Source: Sipunculus nudus
Lineage: Eukaryota; Annelida; Sipuncula; Golfingiida; Sipunculidae
NCBI GenBank assembly: GCA_026874595.1
Contig: CM049312.1
Span: 54,129,429 to 54,193,428, forward strand
Direction of reading: 5' to 3'
Length of the DNA stretch: 64,000 bases
Of the stretch, positions 36,840-47,458 are shown piece by piece. How positions within the stretch are numbered: position 1 is the first letter of the stretch; every line of letters starts with the position of its first letter. The notes beneath the pieces are model-generated. The model saw only the letters and a list, made by a program, of their open reading frames with translations, was not told where the DNA came from and searched no databases. A program made the position numbers and the translations under genes.

Positions 36840-38225
36840 AGACTCTTTCTATTCAAAGTAGCCAAGTAGTGTGGGAGATCTAGTACAACTGCAGAACCAG
36901 TATATAACTGCTGCATGTCGAGCATCATATAGGCCTATGCTGGCAACCTTAACTGAAAGATGTTTTAGTAAAATTATATGTATCAATTTCATGTGAACCT
37001 TGTAGACACAAACACACACACACCTCTCCATTATTACAGGAATATGCTTTATGGCCCAAGTAAAAGACATGATTGTACAAGCAGGTGTTCAAGACAGGTC
37101 AGCTTTGGCACAAATTTAATATTTTTATTTCATTTTGCTGTAAAATGTAGCTGTAAAATCTTCATTAAAATAGATATATTAGCTTGAATTTATAAGTTTT
37201 ATTGTTTGAAAATTTGTCTAGTTAATTATCTTAAATTTAAGCAAATGTTACTATCTAATTTGCCCAGTTATTGAGAACAGGCATATAGACTTCAAATTTT
37301 TATATTGATTTGCACTTGAGCTTTACCTATATACACTGATGCAAGTTCCCACAGCAATTAACAGGAGCAGTACAAGAACCAGGCATTGTTGATTAAATTT
37401 GAGCATGGCACATATTATAATTACTAATACAAATAACAGATTTTACATATGAGCATTTTTGGTATTCTCAATAAGAGTACACTGTGTCATAATTTCAGAC
37501 TGTTTTAGTGGGGCTGTGACAAACATCCGAACTCTCGAGAGTCGGCAATCCGTGCAAGAAATACCAGCACAAAAAGTCTCCTACTGCAATATCACCAGAT
37601 CTTGAATTTGTTAAGAGACCTGATTTAAGCTAACAGAAATAAAGAAATTGCAGAGAATAAGTATAAAAATATCTTGCAAGACTGATTTTATTAAGTATTT
37701 GATATATGTTAATTTGTTGTGTCCTCAGTGTGTTGAACCATTTTTAAAGCAAAATATTACATATACACATTAATAAACATGAAGTAGGGCTAATTAGTTA
37801 TCTCTTGCTATAAAATATAAAGTTTGCAAACTGATTTGCATATTGCCATATTGTATTGTGAATCATTTTGTCTCGGGAGTTGCCTGGCAATACACAGCCC
37901 TAGTTATTAGAGCTATTACTGTGCTCTGATGATACAATTAATAAATGACTGGTCTGTCTGAGTACACTGTTAGCAGCCACCACTCATTAACAAGCAGTCT
38001 GTCAGCCTTATTCCTCAAAATGGTTTATTTATCTAAAAACCTTGAAAGTGTTTGAATAAAGTAAATCTGAAGATTTCTTTTAAAAGACTTTTTTTACCTG
38101 TGTTGCTTGATATGCCAGACCTTGATCAGCAGAGCACACTTTTATCTGTAAACAAAGTTGATGCACCATTTTATATGCAGTATCATGAATCAGGTTAATG
38201 GTGTGTCTGGTAATGGTTGTTTTTA
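36840..38225. other. AT-rich sequence without recognised gene
   Basis: Contains a short (CA)n stretch near 37008. No gene or element identified. Confidence 0.4.
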
Positions 38226-38229
38226 TGCT

Positions 38230-38690
38230 CCTCATGGAGTGGCTATACACTGCAGTAGTCCCAGATCTCAATGGCTCCACATTAACTTTTGACAGTACTT
38301 GCCCAGTTGGGTGAGTAACATCTAGCTTTTACCTGCCCTACATAAATCATTGATTGTATTTAAGAACACAAACATCCTTTTTCAGGTCTTTGGATAAAGG
38401 TTTATGCAGGACTGGGCAAGTATGAGATGACTTTTAGTTGCCTTCCCACTATTTTCTTGAACTTTCACTTGCCCCAGGCAAGCATTTAACCGTTAATGTT
38501 GAGCCCTGATCTCCCTCTTTGTAACAGCTGCATTGTATTGCAAGATTCAATGGATCTCACCACCAGGGCTGGTACAGAGCAAAGAATCGTAATCAGACTG
38601 ATGAGAGCCTGGTACCTCAGGGTGCATCCAGCTCCATATTTAAACATGTGACACCAAATCTGATTGGTCTGATTCTTGGCCTTTTGTTTG
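38230..38690 (+). repeat. Second family-I copy, interrupted by the hAT-like MITE
   Basis: CTATACACTGCAGTAGTCCCAG on the left and CACCAGGGCTGGTACAGAG ... TGCATCCAGCTCC on the right continue the 36530-36690 sequence once the MITE at 38270-38508 is removed. Only one arm is recognisable. Confidence 0.7.
38270..38508. mobile_element. hAT-like MITE, copy 2, inserted in a foldback repeat
   Basis: The left terminus is decayed (AATGGCTCCACATTAAC, three differences from CAGGGCTCGACATTAAC). The right end is GTTAATGTTGAGCCCTG. ATCTC flanks both sides (38265-38269 and 38509-38513). The flanking sequence on both sides resembles the foldback at 36571, so the insertion point is defined. Confidence 0.85.
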
Positions 38691-38925
38691 ATCCAGTATA
38701 ATTTGATGACTTTAGTGTAAAACCACTGCTTGAGAAGTGTAGGATGTTTAGCATTTAGTTTTGAGTAAATGTTGTGTGCTTGGTGAACATACTCATTTGA
38801 ACTGGGGGGGGGGGGGGGGGGGTTATAGAATTGAAGTGGTGGTAAAGGAGAAACCAAAAGTGAAAACAAGACAGAGAACCTTATTTTAAATAAGGGAAAT
38901 AAACAACTACCTTGCCCAGTATTTA

Positions 38926-39255
38926 AGAAACATATCAGGCCCACTTATGGAGGTCAAGGTCATTGGTCTAATGCACAAAAAAGCATAATTTGACAGCTGC
39001 TGATTGGATGGTGTCATGTAAACACTCTAAAAAATATGAACAGCAAAAACAATGATGGCTACTCATGCAGGGACATATCTGATCTGTCAGATCAATAGAA
39101 AGGGTAAAAAAATCATAAAACATAAACTGGAGATTAATTTAAAAATTCTTGATTGCTATATTAGGGTGTGACTTTATATGAAACTTTTTAAAGTATAACA
39201 TTTTAAGAAAATGACTAAAAAAAAAAAACAGGTGGCCACAGGTGGGTGGTACATA
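38926..39255. mobile_element. 5'-truncated second copy of the 38-bp-TIR MITE
   Basis: Shares ACATATCAG-CCCACTTATGG, GACAGCTGCTGATTGGATG and TGTAAACACTCTAAAAAATA in order with 14866-15408, and ends in the A-run/CAGGTGG part of the right terminus. The left terminus is missing. Confidence 0.75.
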
Positions 39256-39259
39256 TTGT

Positions 39260-40450
39260 AGTAAAGTCAGACTGGTCATTATCTGTGGTTACATTGGAAT
39301 GCATGTACAATGCACTTCAGTCATTTTGAAATGTGAATCTTATCCTTGATGGTATCATTTTTATTGGTACTTGTATGATCAGTTATTGCCACTGGTATTG
39401 TGATGGACCCCAACTGGCTCACAGCCAAGGTATTCTGGTCCTGGTAGTCTCTGTTGGATAACAATGGTAAGCATTCACTGAAGATGATTTCAGTGATCCG
39501 CTAAGTGTGTGACACTGATACGCATCTCTTTTATTACATTACACAATGTCCCCTCAAGGCCTGGGTCTCTATTCTTATCATAGGTATTTGAGCTATAGTT
39601 GGTGAACAGACTTTTCATTGCCACTTGATGTCTTTACCACAGACATAAGACTCTTGACTTATGAGGATGGTTTTGTTTATTGACACGTGATCATGATATG
39701 TAAACAGTTTGTGAAGCAGAAGAGATTCATTCTAAATCTGGAACCTGCAGGCTACAGGTATTATATTTAAATATATATAATTTAAATTTATTTAATCTCT
39801 TTTATAACTTAATTGTTTTAGTTATGTAATTGAATGAATTATCTTCTGATTTTGTTAGCAGAAATGTTTCTTTTACGGAAATAAAAGGCCAATTAGCTCA
39901 AGCAGATCAGGCACTTACAAAGTATATACACAGGAAGTTCTTTGAGCAAGAAAAAATATATATATAAAAAAACAGGAAAAATGTGTAAGTTAATTTTCCT
40001 TCATTCAGAAATAAGGTATTTTTTAAATGAATCATTTTTTATAAGGGTATTTTGCATAATGATTTGAAATACTACGTAGATATTTTACCCTTTAAATGCC
40101 ATTAATCAAACTTGTTTACCTGTTTTGTATAGTATCTTTCCTTGTTTGTCAAAAGAGATTTTTTTAAAGGGGGGTTAACTTAAATATCTGGACACTGGAC
40201 ATAGTTTTTAACCTGAAAAAAGTATTGCATGTTATATGTTATGGTAAAAAGTTATACTCAGCTCTCTCAATATAAATGTCATATGATTCAAACACAAATT
40301 CAAAAATTTGCAAAAGGTGACAGCAACGTGATTTTTTTCATGAAACAGACAAGTTGAATTTTGATTCATAGATGTAGATTCGCATTACTCCCATGTGCAT
40401 GTAAACTCCAGTGACATCACTGATAATGAAATTGTTATAACCTGAAAATA
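39260..40450. other. Unassigned sequence
   Basis: No gene or clear repeat was seen. Confidence 0.4.
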
Positions 40451-40784
40451 ATTGTATCCCCAGACAAAGTGGGGGGATACTATGTTTTCATACAGGTCCC
40501 GCCACCGCATATAAATCTTGTTGGCGCGATAACTCAAAAAATATTACACGGATCTTTACCAAACTTGGTATATGTATAGATATGGGTGAGAGGATAACGC
40601 CTAAATGAGGTCATGACCTTTACTAGGAGAGTGTCCTTGACCTTCAATAGGTCCAATTTTGGGGAAAATCACACAAATTCTTTAATATCTCAAGAAATCT
40701 TGCATGGATTGATCCTAAAATCAAGTTGATCGAAGATCATGGATAGGGTTGTCATGTTCCAGAAACTGGTTGCGCCTACTATCA

Positions 40785-42112
40785 TTGTATCCCCAGACAA
40801 AGTTGGGGGATACTATGTTTTCATACCGGTCCTGCCGCCGCGGCGCATATAAATCTTGTTGGCGCGATAACTCAAAAAATATTTCACGGATCTTTACCAA
40901 ACTTGGTATATGTATAGATATTGGTGAGAGGACGACGCCTATTGAAAATGAGGTCATGCCCTTGATTAGGAAAGTATCCTTGACCTTGAATTTGTCCAAA
41001 TTTGGGGTAGGGTAGGGTTGTCTTGTTCCAGAAACTGGTGGCGCCACCTATTATTCTTTACTTTTTTTGTGCCGTTTAATACCCCAAAAATTGCTACTTG
41101 ACAGTACTGTGAATGGGTAGGGTTGTCTTGTTCCAGAAACTGGTGGCGCCACCTATTATTCTTTACTTTTTTTGTGCCGTTTAATACCCCAAAAATTGCT
41201 ACTTGACAGTACTGTGAGCATTATAAGGCAAAAACTAATGGACAGATTTCTTTTATATTATGCATATACATAGATATGGGTTATGGGATGATGTTTATTT
41301 AAATTGGGGTCATTACCTTTCCTATGAGAGTGGCCTTGACCTTGAATATTGCCATATATGGTAAAAAACACACAAAATCATTAATATCTCAATAAGGGAT
41401 GAATGCATTGGTCCAAAAATCAAATTGACCGAAGATCTCAGATAGTAATGTCATGTACCGGAAACAGGTGGGGCCACTTGTTATTCTTTTACTTGTTTTC
41501 GTGCTGTTTAATACCCCCATCATTGCCACTTAACATTACTGTGAGCATTATAAGTCAAAAACTAATGGACAGATTTCTTTCATATTTACATATACATAGA
41601 CATCGGTTATGTGATGATGTATATATAAATTTGGGTCATGACCTTTCCTATTAGAGTGGCCTTGACCTGGAATATTGCCATATATGGTGAAAATCACACA
41701 AAATCATTAATATCTCAATAAGGGATGCATTGATTGGTCCAAAAATCAACTTTACCGAAGATATTGGATACTGTTGTCATGTACCGGAAACTGATAGCGC
41801 CACCTGTTATCATTTTACTTGTTTTTGTGCTGTTTAATACCCCATCATTGCCACTTAACAGTACTGTGAGCATTATAAGTCAAAAACTAACTGACAGATT
41901 TCTTTTATATTATGCATATGCATAGACATGGGTTATGGGATGATGTATATTGAAATTGGGGTCATGACCTTTTCTATGAGAGTGACCTTTTCTATGAGTG
42001 TGGTCTGATATTAATTGTTGCTGAAGATGGGGGGCCTATTCTTAAAGGGGGGGGGGGGGAATTTATTGTCTGGGGATACTATGGTACCTGCGGTGCCAAG
42101 AAATATCTAGTT
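40785..42112 (+). mobile_element. C-family element, copy C3, inserted in C2
   Basis: Starts TTGTATCCCCAGACAAAG with the GGGGGATAC foldback; inverted terminus TTGTCTGGGGATAC at 42066-42079; hairpin GGTACC-TGC-GGTGCC; end ATCTAGTT at 42112. The body has several units carrying the palindrome (41037, 41142, 41467, 41792). A 105-bp piece is tandemly duplicated at 41010-41218. Longer than C1 through extra monomers. Confidence 0.88.
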
Positions 42113-42201
42113 CTTTGCTTGTTTTTGTGCTGTTTAATACCCCATCATTGCCACTTAACATTACTGTGAGAGTTATAAGTCAAAAACTAATGGACAGATT
42201 T

Positions 42202-44082
42202 TTAGCTCAGCTGACTATAAGTCATCTGAGCTATAGTCGTGGTCCACTGTCCGTCGTCCGTCCGTCCGTCCATAGATGTGGCACGTTTTGAAACCGTAAG
42301 ACCTAGGAATCCAAAATTCAGCATAATGTTAGATGTCCCCAAGATCTCCTACCAAGCTGAAAACTGGGTCTTTGCGACTTCGTTCCTTCGAGAAATAAAG
42401 GAAAAACCTCAATTTTTTATTAAAATCCTCTTTTCACACAATTCAGGACTGCCTAATATCAAAACCACTCATCTGTTTTTCCTCATATTTACCATAAATA
42501 TTCCTCTATATAGTCCTATGTACATGCCAGAAATTAAGTCTGTAAAGTATAAATTCTTTAAGTTATGGGCCCAAACATAATGGACTTTGTAAAAAATCAG
42601 GAAAAATAATAACTCACTTAACATGAAAAATTTTGAAACAAGAGTCTTATTTTCTCAAGTATATAACTATGTTTAATTAAGATTCAATTGTTTACCCAAA
42701 ATTAGATCTGAATTTTGTAAATTTTTTAAGTTATTAGCATAAAAAAAATCAGTATCTTAAATTTTGCCCAACTCTGACCATGGCACGTTTTTTTCCTGTA
42801 AGCACCATTGATTTAATTTTCACAGCATGTAAACATAAACATTTAGTTTGTCTAAATCTGAAATTTGAAAATAAAAGCTTGAAAATTAAGCTAGTTATTG
42901 ATTTTTTTTTCTGTAGTCACTTGCAATGATTACAGATGCAGTGTCCCACTCCAGGTCACTGGAAGTCAGCTATGCCAGGGTCTTTGATTTGTTACAGTCA
43001 CTGGGGGAGATCCCCTGCTGTGACAGGTGTACAGTTATTCTCATATCACCACCTCAATCATCCCCCCCCCCCCCCCCCCCGCAAACCCAACCCACCAAGT
43101 GTTATGGATTAAATTGTTTTTGTTTTCACTGTATCTCCTTAATTGTAATGCTGTTTCCACTCCGATATGCAAAAATTTTCCTTGAAAAAATAATTTAAGG
43201 TGTAATCCAGAAGATGCAGTGTTGTGTAATGTAGCATTTTTAAAGAAATCAATTTTCTTTTAAATGATTTTAACAAATATAATTGAACCCATCAGTATGC
43301 TTAAATTATTATAAAACATGAAGCACATTATGGATAAATAAAGACACAATTAAAAATTGTGAAATCTAAATCAAGTATTATTTTTAGATATTTATTGTTT
43401 TGCAGATTTAAAAGATATATTTTTGTGGTAAAAAATAAATAAACATTTGTATGCATGATGTGGTGTTATCTGACAAGATTGAGATTTATGATGATGCAAT
43501 TGAGAATTATGAATCAACATTTATATTCAGATATATATGTTAAATTGGAAATGTATAGAAATATAAACTTAAATTAGAAAATAATTGATGTGATAAAAAA
43601 ATGAGGATTTAATACAAACATTTGTTCATTATTTTCCTGCCTCAGCAGAATTTGAGATCAGGCTTTGTTTGCCCTGTTTTATGTTGTTAATTAGCTATAT
43701 TTCAACTGTATACATTTCATAAAAAAATACATATATATTTAATAATATATATTATACAAAAAAATAGATTCAATTGAACAAATGTGTAAACTACTGAAAT
43801 GTCATCAGTTAATCGAAAAACCAACTAATGATCATGGTAATAGTACAGATCATTTGTTCACAACTGCTCACATGCTTTAGTTTCAACATTAGGAAACACA
43901 TGGTCAGGTCACAAAATATTTTTTGCAACAATTTCTTTGCTCATCAATACAAACCAATCTTATAAACCAACCATGGCCTTTATTACCTCTTCCGCTTACA
44001 CTTTATCTCTGTTTGATATTATTTTAGATTTTTACCTTCAAGGTTAACGTCAGCTGAGCACAGTGACCCATAGGTCCCTTGT
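42202..44082 (+). mobile_element. A-family element, copy A3, inserted in C2
   Basis: Starts TTAGCTCAGCTGACTATAAG (42202), ends TCAGCTGAGC (about 44050), GACCCATAGGTC and CCCTTGT. The C2 phrase ATGGACAGATTT before it and TTATATTATGCATATAC after it rejoin as in uninterrupted C copies. Its first 310 bp are nearly identical to A2 (33115-33420 against 42285-42600), so both are recent. A C20 run lies at about 43061. Confidence 0.9.
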
Positions 44083-44704
44083 TTTATATTATGCATATAC
44101 ATAGATATGGGTTATGGGATGATGTTTATTTAAATTGGGGTCATGACCTTTCCTATGATAGTGGCCTTGACCTTGAATATTGCCATATATGGTGAAAATC
44201 ACACAAAATCATTAATATCTCAATAAGGGATGCATGGATTGGTCCAAAAATCAACTTAACTGAAGATCTTGGATATTATTATCATGTACTGGAAACTGGT
44301 GGCGCCACCTGTTATTCTTTTACTTTTTTTTTGTGCCATTTAATACCCCATCATTGCCACTTAACAGTACTGTGAGCATTATAAGTCAAAAACTAATGGA
44401 CAGATTTCTTTCATATTAAGCATAAACATAGACATTGGTTAGGGGATGATGTATATTGAATTTGGGGTCATTACCTTTTCTATAAGAGTGACCTTTTCTA
44501 TGAGAGTGATCTGATATTAATTGTTGCTGAAGATGGGGGGCCTATTCTTAAAGGGGGGGATTAATTGTCTGGGGATACTATGGCACCTGCGGGGCCAAGA
44601 AGTATCTAGTTTTCTTTGTGGAAATAAAAAGTGTAAAATGCATAAAATGTCCTAACAGACCTGACAGTTATGGCCAGCTCAGCTTATTTCCTCCTGTACA
44701 TAGT

Positions 44705-44905
44705 TGAGTGCGCCTGGAGGGTATGCGTTCATCTGTGTTTGTGTGTTTGTTGACACAGACATGAAGGGAACCTCATGAAATTTTCAGGCCATTTGGAAAT
44801 GGTCCAATAAAAAATAAATTAGATTTTGATGTACATCCAGCACATGATCCAAATTCATGCAGTAATGTCATCAAGGAATATTCACAAAAGTAGAGTCACT
44901 TATTC
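44705..44905 (-). repeat. Dispersed repeat family F, copy 3 (minus strand)
   Basis: The minus strand reads TTTGTGAATATTCCTTGATG, CATCAAAATCTAATTTATT, GGCCTGAAAATTTCATGAGG, in the order of copies 1 and 2. It lies directly after C2. Confidence 0.7.
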
Positions 44906-45088
44906 ATGAATAAACCTCAGAATATGAGCCAAATAAATGAATGCAACAATGGTTGGGAGCATGCAACAATAGGGCCCCCCCCCCACATGGTCGAGGCTTG
45001 CATTTCTTAGAATGGATATTTCTAGTTGATGAACATAAGATTACTGCACACCAAGTCATTGTTATCCCCACAGCAGCCATGATCACTT

Positions 45089-45430
45089 GTATTGCATCCC
45101 CAGACGGGAAGTTGGTAAAACTATGGTATTGTCATGGTCATGCAACCAGCACACAGAATCCATCTGAGCTTGATTGATATCTCAAAAAATATTCCATAGA
45201 ACGTTTTCAAAATGTACATGTTGATAGTCATAGAGAAATGTTAATGGACAAAACCTGTCTTAAAACGAAGAGGCAATTGCCTTCACCAGGATAGTGACCT
45301 TGACCTTGAATGTCATTTTAAGAAACAAAACATTTACTAAAATATCTCAAGAAGGCTGGATGGATTTGTCTGAAAAGTTGGTTGATCAACTCTCTTCAAT
45401 ATCAAATCTAAAAAAAATATAATAATTCTG
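45089..45430 (+). mobile_element. Diverged C-family remnant
   Basis: CATCCCCAGACGGGAAGTTGG and an ACTATGG phrase resemble the C 5' end. TGACCTTGACCTTGA at 45295-45309 and ATATCTCAAGAAGG-TGGATGGAT match the C body. The 3' end is not found. Confidence 0.55.
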
Positions 45431-45689
45431 TAAACACAATATCTTTTGAAGAACTGCATAATCTTCCCTCAAATTTGATACACAAATTGTTTCAAATAAG
45501 TTCCCTTATTAGTAAAATAACTGTTGACCTTGTAAAGTGTCAATACTGTAGATCCCCATTTTATGGCTGCAGGTGTACTAATACTCATTTTATAGCCACA
45601 TCCAGAGGTTTATGGCCCCTTTAAAGAGCTGCCATTAAGGTATACTGTGGAAGTGGTTAATTTTGCATGTCTGAATTTTTGCACTTTTT

Positions 45690-46370
45690 AGCGAACCTGT
45701 GAGCATATGCGATGGCGCAGCGTCGTCCGTCCGTCGTCAGCCGTCCTCCGTCCGCCGTCCGCAGTCCAGGGCTGGCTTTCCGCCGTCCAGGGCTGTAAGT
45801 CAAAAACTGTCGGAGCTAGCAGCTCCAAATTACATGTAAGAATTCGTCACGTATAAAACTTGGTGCCCTGGAGCTTATTATTGGGTATCTGCATTAAGTT
45901 AGATTTTATAGAGAAAAAGCTTAAAAAACTTTTAAAATCTTCTTCTCTGAAACTGTCCAGCCAAATTGTCCAATATTTCACAGAAATGATCTCTGGAACA
46001 ATCTCTCTCAAGTTTGTTCGAATGGTTCCAGTTCGGAGATTTTTGGCCGAGTTACAGGAGGTTGAACTTAATCATCCGTCCAAAAAAGCACACTAAAATT
46101 AAAATCTCAGAAACGGCTAGAGCTATAATGACCAAATTTTATACCAATGTTTGTCACATATGTCATATCTGATTTTGAGGTATTGGTGGCACCACCTACA
46201 TTGATGTGTTTTTTACAAGCAAAAATGTAATTTTAAACTCTTCTAGCTTATACACTGATTTATGATGAAACTGTTCAGCTGATTGGTTTAAACTTTACAA
46301 GAATTAGTCTATTGTAGGGTTCTGCCAGTTTTATAAGAATAGATTGGGTAAATACAGTTTTAAAAAAGCA
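45690..46370 (+). mobile_element. D-family element start with GTCC-type microsatellite
   Basis: Begins GCGAACCTGTGAGCATATGC, GATGGCGCAGCGTCG, then an imperfect CCGTCC run. GTATTGGTGGCACCACCTACA near 46181-46200 is the shared palindromic module. The 78-codon open frame at 45860 sits in repeat sequence and resembles no protein I know. The 3' end is not defined. Confidence 0.55.
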
Positions 46371-46503
46371 TTGTAGCCAATTGAAAAAGGCTTTCTGTAT
46401 TTGAAAACAGATTTGACTTCATGCAGCCAAGTCAAGAGGTCACTCAGTACAAACAGATGGGGTCCAGACATCACCATGGCAACTGACCTGGCTGGGGGGG
46501 GGG

Positions 46504-46552
46504 TCTAGACAATGTGTCTAGACGTCTAGACACAGCGTCTAGACGTCTGGAG
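46504..46552. repeat. Cluster of GTCTAGAC palindromes
   Basis: The 8-bp palindrome GTCTAGAC recurs five times in about 50 bp. It includes the perfect 20-bp palindrome GTGTCTAGACGTCTAGACAC at 46514-46533. It follows a G10 tract. Confidence 0.85.
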
Positions 46553-46619
46553 ACAATGTTTAGATACAGAATTCCCAGATTATTGGAACTATATCTTTCA
46601 ACTTTTTGAAAAAACTTGG

Positions 46620-46727
46620 TTTGCAACACACCAGGCTCTATTCCCCTTGCCACTTAATCCATGCCTCACTTTACCCGTCCCACTCTGATTTCTGCGGATA
46701 CACATAGTGACTACCCATATTCTGGTT
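46620..46727 (+). mobile_element. 3'-end remnant of a B-family element
   Basis: TATTCCCCTTGCCACT-AATCCATGCCTCACTTTACCCGTCCC, then TCTGCGGATAC and TATTCTGGTT, match the last 110 bp of B1-B3 with CTAG changed to CTGG. No 5' portion precedes it. Confidence 0.75.
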
Positions 46728-46729
46728 TT

Positions 46730-47455
46730 AAAATGTCCTAGTCCGAAACTTGCAGGTCAGAAATGTCAATTTTGCTGAAATCATAATGACTAAGGTAGGT
46801 ATGCAGGACTTAGGAGGATCAATATTAAATTTCAAAAATAAACCTCCATTCATACTCCTAAACTTTGCACAGGTTCGCATTAGGCATGTTGGCCTTGTTT
46901 CATTTTTACAGCATGAGTGCAGTTTGAATTTTTCATGCAAATCAGTATGTAAAGGCCATTAATTTTATATCACATTATTCAAATATTAACACGCTAACAT
47001 TCTGCATGCAGCCACATTGTTTAACATCTCAGTAAGTTGTTAAATTGCTCAACAACAACAACTTTGATAACAAACGGGAAGCAGCCCATTTTGTGTGAAC
47101 AACAAACAGAGCAAAGTCCATTGTACTTCAAAGCTATTGCAAAGGGGGGGGGGGGGGGGCAGGGGGTTATAAAGTCTTCAAAGGCTACTTGTTTCACAGA
47201 TGTTTCTACAATTCACTATAAGGGGGGTTTCAGCTGAGATATCACTTGCTACGAAATTTCTTGATGAGCAACATGACCACTCATCCTGGTTGAGAATGAA
47301 GGAACCTCAATTTAAGCGACTACAAATGGATGGATTACCAGACCCATGTGACTATGTTTAGGGTGAGAATGCTGCATTCTTCCAAGTGGTGAACAATAGC
47401 ATTGAAATAATGCGTGTTCTTAATTATGCGCAAATCTGCAAAGTGTAAAAAATGA
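46730..47455. other. Unassigned sequence
   Basis: A G16 tract near 47144 and short random frames; no gene recognised. Confidence 0.35.
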
Positions 47456-47458
47456 AAT

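Larger units (their letters stand above)
40452..44612 (+). mobile_element. C-family element, copy C2, split by C3 and A3
   Basis: C2 begins TTGTATCCCCAGACAAAG (40452). Its sequence is in three pieces, 40454-40784, 42113-42201 and 44083-44612, which join to about 950 bp, matching C1 (about 970 bp). It ends with the inverted terminus TTGTCTGGGGATAC, the GGCACC/GGGGCC hairpin and ATCTAGTT. The palindrome is degraded at the C3 insertion (GGTTGCGCC) and intact at 44298. Confidence 0.85.

Noticed and set aside
38486-38944. 152-codon minus-strand frame with a poly-Pro run
   Set aside because: It spans the end of the hAT-like MITE, a foldback repeat and a G19 tract (the Pro run), so it is an accident of joined repeats.
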